Shown here: in pieces, positions 5,354 through 12,471 of the stretch
Layout: each line of letters starts with the position of its first letter
Numbering within the stretch: position 1 is the first letter of the stretch
Made by a program: the position numbers and the translations under genes
Source of the DNA: an uncultured Clostridia bacterium
Lineage (GTDB): Bacteria > Bacillota > Clostridia > Christensenellales > Aristaeellaceae
NCBI GenBank assembly: GCA_934643535.1
Contig: CAKUCE010000061.1
Coordinates: 1 to 13,086, forward strand
DNA: 13,086 nt
Direction of reading: 5' to 3'
The notes under the pieces: model-generated
The model's database searches: none
Seen by the model: only the letters and a program-made list of their open reading frames with translations
Told to the model about the DNA's origin: nothing

Positions 5354-6733
5354 ATGGAGCAATCACGTGAAAAATTCGCCTCCCGTCTCGGATTTATCCT
5401 TATATCGGCCGGATGCGCCATCGGCCTTGGAAACGTATACCGTTTTCCCATCATCACGGGCGCTTACGGCGGCGGAATCTTTGTATTGATATACATCGGC
5501 TTCCTGCTGCTGCTGGGCCTGCCCATTATGACCGTGGAGCTGGCGGTGGGCCGGGGAAGCCAGCGCAGCATCGCTTCTTCCTTTGACGTGCTGGAAAAGA
5601 AGGGCCAGAAGTGGCACCTGATGAAATACCTGGGCATTTGCGGCAACTACCTGCTGATGATGTTCTACACGGTCATTTCCGGCTGGATGGTCATCTATTT
5701 TGTCAAATATCTGACCGGCTCCATTATGAGTGCCTCCGGCGTGGAAGGGCTGGCGGGCGTGTTCGGCGGCATGATCAGCAATCCCGGTCTGATGGTGCTG
5801 AGCGCCTTCGCCGTCATTCTGATCTGCTTCGGTATCTGCTCTATGGGCCTGCAGAAGGGCGTGGAGGGCATCACCAAATGGATGATGGTCGCCCTGTTCG
5901 TTCTGATGATCGGCCTGGCCATCTATTCCGCCACCCTGTCCAATGCCGCGGAGGGACTGCACTTCTATCTGGTTCCCTCGCTGGAACGGCTGGAAGGCGC
6001 GGGCCTGAGCACGGTGATCTCCGCGGCCATGGGCCAGTCCTTCTTTACGCTGAGCCTGGGCATCGGCTCCATCGCCATCTTCGGCAGCTACATTGGAAAG
6101 GAACGCCGCCTGCTGGGCGAATCCGTTACCATCGTGTGTCTGGACACCTTTGTGGCCCTCATGTCCGGCATGATCATTTTCCCGGCGTGCTTTACCTACA
6201 ATAACGGCGTGACCGCCGACGCGGGCAGCGTGGGCGCGGGCTTCCTGTTCACCACCCTGTCCAGCATCTTCAATGGCATGCCCGGCGGACGGGTGATCGG
6301 AACGCTGTTCTTCCTGTTTATGATCTTTGCGGCCTTCTCCACGGTGATCGCCGTGTTTGAGAACATCATGTCCTTCTGGCTGGAGCTGACCAAGCTGAAT
6401 CGCCGGGTGATTGCTCTTATCAACGTGGCGCTGCTGATGTTCCTTTCTCTGCCCTGCGCTCTGAGCCTGAATCTGTGGGGGAATGTGACGATTTTCGGCC
6501 TTGGCATTATGGATCTGGAGGACTTCGTGGTTTCCAATCTGCTCCTGCCCATCGGCAGTCTGTTCTATGTACTCTTTTGCGTCACCCGCTACGGCTGGGG
6601 CTGGGACAACTACTTTGCCGAGGTCAATCTGGGCAGTCAGGGGATCCGGCTTCCCCGCTGGCTTCGCCCCTATATGACCTATGTGCTGCCGCTCATCATT
6701 CTGGCGGTGCTGGTGATGTCCGTCTTCGGCTGA
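5354..6733 (+). CDS. Neurotransmitter:sodium symporter (NSS/SNF) family transporter
   Basis: This 459-residue polytopic membrane protein is a member of the LeuT-fold NSS family, which moves amino acids or related amines into the cell with sodium ions. The first helix contains the signature GCAIGLGNVYRFP (20-32), including Asn27, equivalent to a sodium-site residue of LeuT. GAYGGGIFVLIYI (36-48) and LGLPIMTVELAVGRGSQ (54-70) follow and are also typical. About 11 hydrophobic helices can be counted, the usual number for the shorter bacterial branch. The substrate cannot be told from sequence; bacterial relatives carry amino acids such as leucine or tyrosine. The start at 5354 follows a modest ribosome site (GGTGA six bases away). 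A promoter lies upstream and an intrinsic terminator follows, so it is transcribed alone. The neighbouring LacI-type gene may regulate it. Confidence 0.95.
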   Translation: MEQSREKFASRLGFILISAGCAIGLGNVYRFPIITGAYGGGIFVLIYIGFLLLLGLPIMTVELAVGRGSQRSIASSFDVLEKKGQKWHLMKYLGICGNYLLMMFYTVISGWMVIYFVKYLTGSIMSASGVEGLAGVFGGMISNPGLMVLSAFAVILICFGICSMGLQKGVEGITKWMMVALFVLMIGLAIYSATLSNAAEGLHFYLVPSLERLEGAGLSTVISAAMGQSFFTLSLGIGSIAIFGSYIGKERRLLGESVTIVCLDTFVALMSGMIIFPACFTYNNGVTADAGSVGAGFLFTTLSSIFNGMPGGRVIGTLFFLFMIFAAFSTVIAVFENIMSFWLELTKLNRRVIALINVALLMFLSLPCALSLNLWGNVTIFGLGIMDLEDFVVSNLLLPIGSLFYVLFCVTRYGWGWDNYFAEVNLGSQGIRLPRWLRPYMTYVLPLIILAVLVMSVFG

Positions 6734-6752
6734 GCTGGCCTGCTGCCTGCGG

Positions 6753-6789
6753 AAACCCGTTCCGGTTTTATGTGCCGGGACGGGTTTTT
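6753..6789 (+). terminator. Intrinsic terminator of the transporter gene
   Basis: AAACCCGTTCCGG (6753-6765) pairs with CCGGGACGGGTTT (6775-6787) around a nine-base loop; the only irregularity is one G-U pair. It ends in a run of five T, 19 bases after the transporter stop. It separates transporter transcription from the downstream regulator. Confidence 0.9.
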
Positions 6790-6795
6790 GGGCTA

Positions 6796-6824
6796 TTGAC
6801 AGGCGAACGGCCTTTCGCTATAAT
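6796..6824 (+). promoter_or_regulatory. Fully consensus SigA promoter of the LacI-family gene
   Basis: TTGACA (6796-6801), exactly 17 bases, then TATAAT (6819-6824): a perfect match to the housekeeping consensus. The expected start of transcription is near 6831, giving a leader of about 87 bases. It begins only seven bases after the transporter terminator. A perfect promoter in front of a repressor gene suggests high expression that may be held down by repression. Confidence 0.88.
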
Positions 6825-6829
6825 AGTAC

Positions 6830-6845
6830 CATGTTTGATGACATG
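6830..6845. promoter_or_regulatory. Small inverted repeat at the LacI-family transcription start, possible operator
   Basis: CATGT (6830-6834) and ACATG (6841-6845) are inverted around six bases, lying on the expected transcription start of the regulator. LacI-family genes are often autoregulated through such sites. The arms are short, so chance occurrence is possible. Confidence 0.3.
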
Positions 6846-6917
6846 TGTTTCGTTTCACTCGCTCCTCCTGGTCTGCGATGAAGAAACGGCGCGGAGAAGG
6901 GGAAGGAAGCAAGGTTT

Positions 6918-7925
6918 ATGGTCACATTGAGGGATATTTCTGTCCGCTGCAAATGTTCGGTGGCCACCGTCAGCAAGGCCCTGAACGGAATGCCGGACAT
7001 CAGCAAGGAGACTGCGCAGTATATCCGGCAGGTGGCGTCTCAGATGGGCTATATGCCCAACGCGGCGGCCCGTACCCTGAAAACCAACCGCTCCCATACC
7101 ATCGGTCTGCTGATGTTCCAGCGGGATGAAAACATCTGGACTCACGACTTTTTTTCGCTGGTGGCCGCCGGTATCCAGGAGGTCATGGAGTGCAGCGGTT
7201 ACGATGTGACCCCCATCAACTCCCAGCGTCTGCATACGGCGGGCGCGATGCTGCAGTACTGCGTTTACCGGGGCTACGACGGCATTGTAATCATGAGCGC
7301 CGGTTTTCGCCGGGAGGAAATGCAGGAAATTCTGGAAAGCAAGCTGCCCATGGTATCCATTGAGAACACGTTTCCGCAGCGCGGCGCGGTACTTTCCGAC
7401 AATTTGCAGGGCACGGGCGAGTTGGTGCGGCTGGCCTATGAGAAAGGCCATCGGAAGATCGCCTTCATTCATGGCGAGGATACCAGCGTTACCCGCAGCC
7501 GGCTGCAGAGTTTCCGCGGGGCCTGTTCCGAGCTGGGACTGGAGATACCGGAAGACTACATCCGGTCGGCACTGTACCACGACCGCAGAAGTGCCGCCCG
7601 GGAGGCCGGAGCGCTGCTGACGCTGGAAACTCCGCCTACCTGCATCCTGTTTCAGGACGATTATTCCTGCATCGGCGGATTGGATCTGCTGCGCCGGGAC
7701 GGAGTGGCGCTGCCCCCGAAGCTCAGCTATGCCGGGTACGACGGTATCAAGCTGGCTCAACTGTTTACGCCCCGCCTGACCACCTATCGTCAGGATATTT
7801 CCGTCATGGGGCAGGAGGCGGCACGGATGCTCCGGGAGGCCATCGAAAAGCCGGACAAGTTCCTGCCTCGCTACGTCACCATTCCGGGGCGGCTGGTCAG
7901 GGGAGAGAGCATTCGGGAGCTTTGA
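6918..7925 (+). CDS. LacI-family transcriptional regulator
   Basis: The product is a 335-residue DNA-binding regulator with the full LacI-family layout. A helix-turn-helix (TLRDISVRCKCSVATVSKAL, 3-22) is followed by the hinge region MGYMPNAAARTLKTNRS (43-59). A periplasmic-binding-protein-like effector domain starts at HTIGLLMF (60-67). Family landmarks include a GYDGIVIMS segment, GELVRLAYEKGHRKIAFIHGE, and near the end LTTYRQDISVMGQEAARML and the typical SIREL-type tail. The start has an AAGGAAG ribosome site. The gene has a perfect consensus promoter. The ligand cannot be predicted; the family mostly senses sugars or nucleosides. The transporter upstream is an amino-acid type, so a regulatory link is possible but not supported by the usual ligand range. 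The next gene faces it from the other side. Confidence 0.95.
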   Translation: MVTLRDISVRCKCSVATVSKALNGMPDISKETAQYIRQVASQMGYMPNAAARTLKTNRSHTIGLLMFQRDENIWTHDFFSLVAAGIQEVMECSGYDVTPINSQRLHTAGAMLQYCVYRGYDGIVIMSAGFRREEMQEILESKLPMVSIENTFPQRGAVLSDNLQGTGELVRLAYEKGHRKIAFIHGEDTSVTRSRLQSFRGACSELGLEIPEDYIRSALYHDRRSAAREAGALLTLETPPTCILFQDDYSCIGGLDLLRRDGVALPPKLSYAGYDGIKLAQLFTPRLTTYRQDISVMGQEAARMLREAIEKPDKFLPRYVTIPGRLVRGESIREL

Positions 7926-7988
7926 CGGGGAAAAAGGAATCGTTGATAAAAGGCTTCTTTCGCAGTTGAAAATTTTGGTCAAAAACAG

Positions 7989-8021
7989 AACGCCCTGAAA
8001 GGTTCAGCCTTTCAGGGCGTT
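7989..8021 (-). terminator. Intrinsic terminator of the transglutaminase-like gene, between convergent genes
   Basis: A perfect 14-base stem pairs AACGCCCTGAAAGG (7989-8002) with CCTTTCAGGGCGTT (8008-8021) around TTCAG, eight bases past the stop of the leftward gene. On the minus strand it is followed by CTGTTTTTG. On the plus strand no T run follows, so it serves the leftward gene best, although the stem may also slow rightward transcripts from the LacI gene. Confidence 0.88.
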
Positions 8022-8029
8022 GCTATGGC

Positions 8030-10036
8030 TCAATCTACGGCCAGCCAAGCAAGATCATGGGCTTGAGCATATTGGGCGGCGCAGCTGTTTTCCGGGCAGA
8101 GGATCACAAAATTACCCGGGGAATCGAAAGCATCGTCCGCGATGCTGGCGACGGATGCGCCCAGAACGACCTGTTCCAGACGGGGGCAGCTCCGGAAAGC
8201 GTTCGAACCGATGGAAAGCAGGACTTCATCGGCCTCGAGACGCGCCATGGAAGCGCCTTCAAACGCGCCGGCCAGTATTTCCCGGCAGTCTGCCGGAAGC
8301 CGGAGGGTTTCCGGCTCGGTAACGGTCAGAGCCCAGGAAATGCTCAGGGTGGGGCAAGAACGGGAGACGGCTTCCAGCCAGACATCACCGGGCTTCAGAG
8401 CAGTAATGCGGCCGGTCGTTTCATCGACGGCAGCGACGGAAGAGGCACCGTCTTCACTCCAGGTGGACCATTTCCAGCCGGAAGTCACGGCTTCCGCCGG
8501 TTCGCACTGCAGCGCAATCCTCGCCTGATCTCCGACAGCCAGCGAGAATTGGTAAATGGGGAAGGAAGGTTTGTACACGACCACCTGACAGGCGGCGCTG
8601 GCACTGCCGTCCGGCAGCGAAACGGTCACTTCCGTGATACAGGGCTTCGTGCCCCGAATCCATCCGTTTTCCATGGAGAGGCCGTCCCCCAGTTCCCAGA
8701 CCAGCTCTTCGGCGCTGAAGCCAATGGCCTCGGCCGTCAGCGTGGTGCTGCTGCCGACCGGAAGGGAAAGCTGCGTTTGGCTGAGAGTGATCTGAGGTGC
8801 AAGATTCAGCGCCACAGTGATCTGTTTGTAAGCGGAAACGGTAAAGTCATAATAGCACAGCGTCATATTGCTCCCGCCGGAAAGATAGCTCGAACAGATT
8901 AAGCCATCATAGGGCAGCAGGTACTCTGCTTGTTCATTGCTTCCGTCTATGGCATTCGAATAGACGGTTTTGTAATGGAAATACAAGATTCGTTCGCCGT
9001 CAAAGCCGAAACATTCAACTGCTTCATCCGTCGTTGAAAATAGAGAGATGGATTCCCCTCCTCCGATGGGCCAGTAGAGTACTTGACGAGAAGCGCCATA
9101 GTAGATTTTCTCGTCACGGATCAGTAATGGAGAGTCGATTTCCCGCCAAAAGAACGAATCGTAGTAGGAGCTGGTAGCCGTATAAGGTGAAACCCAATCG
9201 GAATGCTTTGAATTCAGCATTTCTTTGTCGCTAAGAAGAAAATACCCATGCCCGGAAAGCCAGGCGTTGCTCGGGTCATTCCATGTGACATCAATATGAT
9301 ACCAACTGCCATCCAGCAATACCAGATTCCAAGTGTGATTCATACTATCGCTGGTGACAGTAGCAGAGGAAATGCCCAATTGATTCAGAACCGCCCGATA
9401 CCCAAGCATATACGCCTGACATACGCCGGTTTTTTTGGAGAAAAGCTCGTCGGCGCTATAGATGGAGTAGGTCAAATCGTATTGGAAGTGTGTGCAGAAA
9501 TAATCGTTGGCCAGCGCCAGTTTTCCAATTGTGGTGGACGAACGGGAGGCGTAGGCAACGATTTCATTCAGCGTTTTATTGAAAGCGGCCATCCGCTCCT
9601 CCAGATCTGTACCGGAATATTTATAGCTCGGGAAGCACTTGGTGACGTAGCCGCCAGAGGCAGAATGGTTGTAGGAAATAGCACCATCCACATAGAAAAG
9701 CTCAGGATGACTGTTGAGGACATTCCAGTAGGCAGCGAGAAAATCTTCTTTGCTCAGCTGAAAATCATAAACATCAATCGCTTCTTCCTGATTTTTCAGC
9801 CCCTGGACAATGGTGGCTTCAAAAGAAAGTCCCCGAGCGCGGCGAATGACCCGCTGGCGGGTCTCGTGAGGAAGGCCCCCCTCCTGAAACAGCTTTGTTT
9901 CCGCGTGAAAGAGCGTTTCTTCTTCCGCGCTGGCCGCTCCGGCACAGCAGAGCAGCACAAAAAGCGCGGCGCACAGCAGCAGGACGAGCCGGAGAGAAGA
10001 AACACGGAAAGGCCGGGTGGATGCGCTCGTTTTCAT
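8030..10036 (-). CDS. Secreted transglutaminase-like protein with Ig-like and BspA-type leucine-rich regions
   Basis: This 668-residue protein begins with a long signal peptide (hydrophobic core about 15-33, likely cleavage after ASA, residue 37). The transglutaminase/protease-like core has all three expected catalytic residues: Cys206 in TGVCQAYM, His234 in MNHTWNLVLLDGSWY and Asp249 in HIDVTWNDP. Such bacterial domains may act as proteases, amidases or cross-linkers. Residues about 300-410 resemble a repeat or beta-rich segment of unknown type. Residues about 412-488 and 490-573 look like bacterial Ig-like (Big2-type) domains, the second containing AAVDETTGRITALKPGDVWL. The C-terminus (about 578-667) carries two BspA-type leucine-rich units, LSIGSNAFRSCPRLEQVVLG being typical. 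No LPXTG or other wall anchor is seen. AAGGAGG lies nine bases before the ATG. The N-terminal half is visibly less GC-rich than the C-terminal half and the neighbouring genes. Confidence 0.9.
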   Translation of the reverse strand: MKTSASTRPFRVSSLRLVLLLCAALFVLLCCAGAASAEEETLFHAETKLFQEGGLPHETRQRVIRRARGLSFEATIVQGLKNQEEAIDVYDFQLSKEDFLAAYWNVLNSHPELFYVDGAISYNHSASGGYVTKCFPSYKYSGTDLEERMAAFNKTLNEIVAYASRSSTTIGKLALANDYFCTHFQYDLTYSIYSADELFSKKTGVCQAYMLGYRAVLNQLGISSATVTSDSMNHTWNLVLLDGSWYHIDVTWNDPSNAWLSGHGYFLLSDKEMLNSKHSDWVSPYTATSSYYDSFFWREIDSPLLIRDEKIYYGASRQVLYWPIGGGESISLFSTTDEAVECFGFDGERILYFHYKTVYSNAIDGSNEQAEYLLPYDGLICSSYLSGGSNMTLCYYDFTVSAYKQITVALNLAPQITLSQTQLSLPVGSSTTLTAEAIGFSAEELVWELGDGLSMENGWIRGTKPCITEVTVSLPDGSASAACQVVVYKPSFPIYQFSLAVGDQARIALQCEPAEAVTSGWKWSTWSEDGASSVAAVDETTGRITALKPGDVWLEAVSRSCPTLSISWALTVTEPETLRLPADCREILAGAFEGASMARLEADEVLLSIGSNAFRSCPRLEQVVLGASVASIADDAFDSPGNFVILCPENSCAAQYAQAHDLAWLAVD

Positions 10037-10115
10037 AAACGTTTTCCTCCTTGCAGTGAAAAATGAATCGAAAAGAAATGGGGCGAAAATCCATATACTG
10101 AAACATAACCACTAT

Positions 10116-10144
10116 ATTCTACCAGGAATCAAAAAGAAAAGCAA
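10116..10144 (-). promoter_or_regulatory. Probable SigA-type promoter of the transglutaminase-like gene
   Basis: On the minus strand TTGCTT (10139-10144) and TAGAAT (10116-10121) are separated by 17 bases. This leaves a leader of roughly 70 bases with a strong AAGGAGG ribosome site. The -35 hexamer is the same TTGCTT proposed for ybaB. Confidence 0.55.
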
Positions 10145-10187
10145 TCTTATCATGATGGATTGTTAAGAAAACCAACGCCCCCATTCT

Positions 10188-10247
10188 CCGGTCAAAGCAG
10201 CGCACGCAGACGCTCCTGACCGGCGGAAACGGATTGACATTCCGCCG
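10188..10247. promoter_or_regulatory. Overlapping inverted repeats around the radical SAM promoter
   Basis: CGGCGGAA (10221-10228) and TTCCGCCG (10240-10247) are perfectly inverted around an 11-base centre that contains the TTGACA -35 box. A second pair, CCGGTCA (10188-10194) and TGACCGG (10217-10223), lies just upstream and shares bases with the first. As they lie before the transcription start they would act as DNA sites, for example for a dimeric repressor. No candidate regulator is evident nearby except the LacI-type protein. Confidence 0.4.
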
Positions 10248-10262
10248 TCCCCGTGCCATACT
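10234..10262 (+). promoter_or_regulatory. SigA-type promoter of the radical SAM gene
   Basis: A perfect TTGACA -35 box (10234-10239) and a CATACT -10 box (10257-10262) are separated by 17 bases, about 40 bases before the chosen start codon. The -10 is four of six to consensus. The palindrome covering the -35 suggests regulated use. Confidence 0.6.
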
Positions 10263-10303
10263 GAAAAGCGCGAAAAATGACGGGATTCCGGGAGGATGGG
10301 AGC

Positions 10304-11428
10304 ATGAAAATTTCCAAGAGGGACGCGCTCAACTGGTTTACCTTTTTTGCCGCGCTGCCGGAAGAAGAAGAGATCCAGCAGCATCAGCAGGAGATCATCT
10401 ATGCGGTATTCAGCCAGATTGAAGATGCGGTGGACGCTCGGAACGAGCGGCTGATGGGGGAGATTCCCCAATTGAAAAATCTGCAGGGCCGCACGCTGTA
10501 TGTGGGAGATGAAAAGAAGTTTCCCCGAGGCTGCTGCTCCTGCCTGCTGGGCACAGGTCTGACGGCTATCCGGAAGACCAACCGGTGCAACCTGCAATGC
10601 CCCTTCTGTTACGATTTTGGTGAGATGGACTGTCAGCCGCCCGTGGGCGAGGGCCTGTGGGAGATTGGCGGTACTCGTTTCCGGGAGCGGGATATTCCGC
10701 TGCTTTTGTCCATTCAGAAGAAGCCTACGGGCATTTCTTACGTTTATCTGGAACCCTTTATGGAAATTGAAAAATATTATGGCATCATCTGCCGCTTTCG
10801 GGAAGCGGGCATTCATCAGCATATGTATACCAACGGCACGCTGGCCACGGAGGAAAACCTGCGGGCGCTGGGTGAAAGCGGGCTGAATGAGTTGCGATTC
10901 AATCTGGGCGCTTCCGGCTGCGCGGACAAGGTTATCCGCGCCATGGAAACCGCGAAGAAGTATATTCCCTTTGTGGGGATCGAAACGCCCATGACGCCGG
11001 ACTTCGAACGGCAGTTTGGGCAGAAGAAACAGCAGATTCTGGATACGGGGATCGACTTCATGAACTGCGCCGAGTTGCACCTGAACCCCAATAATATCGG
11101 AAACTACTGGGGCGAGGAGCTGTATCTCTGCCGTCAGGGCTATGTTTCGCCCATCTGGAGCCGGGAGATCACCTTCCGCCTGATGAAACAGGCTGTCGAG
11201 GAGGAATGGCCCATCGTGGTGCATGACTGCTCCAACCACACCAAATTCGCCCGCGACCTGAATCTTCGGGCCAAGGAAGGCGGCTGGTTCGGCTCCAGCA
11301 GCTATGCCTGCGAGTTCGACCGTCTGCCTTACGAGGCCTTCCTGCCCATTCTGCAGGATGAAGACTTTGAGTTTCTGGAAGAAGAGGAACTGCCGCACGG
11401 CTACCGGCCGGGCGAACTGGTTTTCTGA
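10304..11428 (+). CDS. Radical SAM enzyme of unknown substrate
   Basis: The 374-residue product has the radical SAM motif C-x3-C-x2-C (Cys95, Cys99, Cys102 in RCNLQCPFCYDF), which binds a 4Fe-4S cluster and S-adenosylmethionine to make a 5'-deoxyadenosyl radical. Before it lies an extra cysteine cluster GCCSC (76-80). The core barrel continues with ISYVYLEPFMEIEKYYGI (144-161), where the usual GGEP motif is replaced by YLEP, then MYTNGTLATEENLRALGESG (174-193) and LNELRFNLGA. Later cysteines in DFMNCAELHLNPNN, LCRQGY, VHDCSNHTKFARD and YACEFD may bind a further cluster, but the spacing is not a clear SPASM domain. I chose the ATG at 10304, which has GGGAGG eight bases upstream, rather than the in-frame ATG at 10277. 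An acidic secreted protein follows with its own promoter. I cannot name the substrate. Confidence 0.85.
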   Translation: MKISKRDALNWFTFFAALPEEEEIQQHQQEIIYAVFSQIEDAVDARNERLMGEIPQLKNLQGRTLYVGDEKKFPRGCCSCLLGTGLTAIRKTNRCNLQCPFCYDFGEMDCQPPVGEGLWEIGGTRFRERDIPLLLSIQKKPTGISYVYLEPFMEIEKYYGIICRFREAGIHQHMYTNGTLATEENLRALGESGLNELRFNLGASGCADKVIRAMETAKKYIPFVGIETPMTPDFERQFGQKKQQILDTGIDFMNCAELHLNPNNIGNYWGEELYLCRQGYVSPIWSREITFRLMKQAVEEEWPIVVHDCSNHTKFARDLNLRAKEGGWFGSSSYACEFDRLPYEAFLPILQDEDFEFLEEEELPHGYRPGELVF

Positions 11429-11430
11429 GC

Positions 11431-11459
11431 TTGCCTTTTGATACGGCATGCCCTATAAT
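11431..11459 (+). promoter_or_regulatory. SigA-type promoter of the acidic secreted protein
   Basis: TTGCCT (11431-11436) and a perfect TATAAT (11454-11459) are separated by 17 bases. The -35 begins only two bases after the radical SAM stop codon, with no terminator between, so the downstream gene can be made both from this promoter and by read-through. Confidence 0.75.
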
Positions 11460-11506
11460 GAGAAAAGAGTCGGCTTTGACCGCCGAAATGAAAGGGGAAA
11501 AACGAT

Positions 11507-12184
11507 ATGAAACGGATTTTCGCACTGGTTCTCGCGCTGACGGTCTGCCTGTTTTCCGCTGCGGCGCTGGCGGAAGGAAAACTTACTGTAACGGAAAAGA
11601 ATCTGCTTGAGTTTGAAGGCTCGGATACCGCCTATTTCTTTGCCAAGGTTGAAAACACCGGCGATGACGCCATCGGCGTCGGCAGCGGCAAGCTGGTGGC
11701 CTTCAGCGCTGACGACGAGGTGCTGGTTTCCGAAAACTACGTTTCCGCCTGCCCGGATTCCGCGATTCTGCAGCCCGGCGAGTCCCTGTATGTTAACGAA
11801 TTCATTTGGGAAACCGCGCTGGAAAGCAGCGATATTGCCGATTACAAGTTCTCCATGGAGTCGGACGACTACGGCGCTCCGCTGAACTTCATTCCCTGCT
11901 CGGCCACCATTGAGGTCAATGGCGAGTACGACAGCTACGTATACGTCACACTGGCCAACGATACGGAGGAGGTACAGTACGGCCTGTACATCACTGTGGC
12001 CCTGCACGACGCGGAAGGCACTCTGATTTTTGTCAAGGGCCAGTCCGCCGATTATGTGGGCGTTCATCCCGGCAGCACCGTGACGATCCGTGTGTATATT
12101 GACAGCGAATTTATTGAATATTACACCAACACGGGCATCGAGCCGGCCACGGTAGATGCATACGTGTGCTATGAAGCGGAATAA
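11507..12184 (+). CDS. Secreted, highly acidic protein of unknown function
   Basis: The 225-residue product starts with a clear signal peptide (KR at 2-3, hydrophobic 4-21, likely cleavage after ALA at residue 22) and has no lipobox, so it is probably released or loosely bound outside the cell. The mature part is very acidic: by hand count about 38 Asp/Glu against 7 Lys/Arg. It seems to consist of two similar beta-rich halves, the first with AYFFAKVENTGDDAIGVGSG (41-60), the second with SYVYVTLANDTEEVQYGLYI. Each resembles FxLYD-like or other immunoglobulin-like extracellular modules, but the match is by eye only. Three cysteines are present in the mature chain. The ribosome site is AAAGGGG. 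The gene has its own promoter and ends at an intrinsic terminator. Function unknown. Confidence 0.85.
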   Translation: MKRIFALVLALTVCLFSAAALAEGKLTVTEKNLLEFEGSDTAYFFAKVENTGDDAIGVGSGKLVAFSADDEVLVSENYVSACPDSAILQPGESLYVNEFIWETALESSDIADYKFSMESDDYGAPLNFIPCSATIEVNGEYDSYVYVTLANDTEEVQYGLYITVALHDAEGTLIFVKGQSADYVGVHPGSTVTIRVYIDSEFIEYYTNTGIEPATVDAYVCYEAE

Positions 12185-12206
12185 GAGGAAAATCATTCAA
12201 ACGATG

Positions 12207-12238
12207 CCGTCTGCCGGAATTTCCGGCGGGCGGTTTTT
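12207..12238 (+). terminator. Intrinsic terminator of the acidic secreted protein gene
   Basis: CCGTCTGCCGG (12207-12217) pairs with CCGGCGGGCGG (12223-12233) around AATTT, with two G-U pairs, followed by five T. It starts 22 bases after the stop codon. Confidence 0.85.
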
Positions 12239-12301
12239 GGTGCGTATAGATCCCGCCGCCATGGCCGAAATCTGCAAAATAAGATAAATGGCAAATCAAA
12301 A

Positions 12302-12339
12302 ACTCCCTCGCAGCCGAGGCCACGAGGGAGTCGTTTTTT
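12302..12339. terminator. Second intrinsic terminator, likely bidirectional
   Basis: ACTCCCTCG (12302-12310) pairs with CGAGGGAGT (12323-12331) around a 12-base loop. On the plus strand a six-T run follows (12334-12339); on the minus strand TTTTTGATTTG follows. It may back up the preceding terminator for the rightward gene and stop leftward transcripts from the GGGtGRT gene. Confidence 0.75.
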
Positions 12340-12349
12340 GGCTTTTACC

Positions 12350-12394
12350 TGTAGGAGTTGACCTGTAGGAGTAATGTAGGAGTACTGTAGGAGT
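12350..12394. repeat. Four-copy direct repeat of TGTAGGAGT
   Basis: TGTAGGAGT occurs at 12350, 12364, 12375 and 12386, so the periods are 14, 11 and 11 bases. The first two copies share a longer unit, ACCTGTAGGAGT. Spacers are AT-rich and two to five bases long. The array sits between convergent genes, just beyond the bidirectional terminator, and is not coding. It is followed by a small GAGTG/CACTC hairpin (12394-12410 region). The unit is too short for CRISPR. Confidence 0.8.
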
Positions 12395-12415
12395 GAGTGG
12401 AAATCACTCGTCACT

Positions 12416-12457
12416 TTTCACAATTTACGGCGCTTAAGTGGCCGCATTTTTGTGAAA
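12416..12457. terminator. Composite hairpin downstream of the GGGtGRT gene
   Basis: TTTCACAA (12416-12423) pairs with TTGTGAAA (12450-12457); inside it lie CGGC and GCCG arms around CTTAAG. It begins 14 bases beyond the stop of the leftward GGGtGRT gene. The stem is interrupted and not followed by a clear T run on the minus strand, so termination is possible but not certain. Confidence 0.35.
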
Positions 12458-12471
12458 GATGCACGAAGAAA

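Noticed and set aside
6855..7982. Leftward open frame opposite the LacI-family gene
   Set aside because: It is the antisense shadow of a clear LacI-family regulator; the predicted protein has no recognisable domain.
10277..10303. Upstream in-frame start of the radical SAM gene at 10277
   Set aside because: It lies very close to the predicted transcription start and lacks a ribosome site, while 10304 has GGGAGG at good spacing.
10163..12196. Leftward open frames at 10163-11449 and 11453-12196
   Set aside because: They are antisense to the radical SAM gene and the secreted protein gene, which have motifs, ribosome sites and promoters on the plus strand.
12350..12394. CRISPR array
   Set aside because: Repeat units are nine bases with two- to five-base spacers, far too short, and no cas genes are present.
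12350..12394. Fragment of 16S rRNA, since the reverse strand reads ACTCCTACA
   Set aside because: The resemblance to the conserved ACTCCTACGGG site stops after eight bases, and the flanks do not match rRNA.
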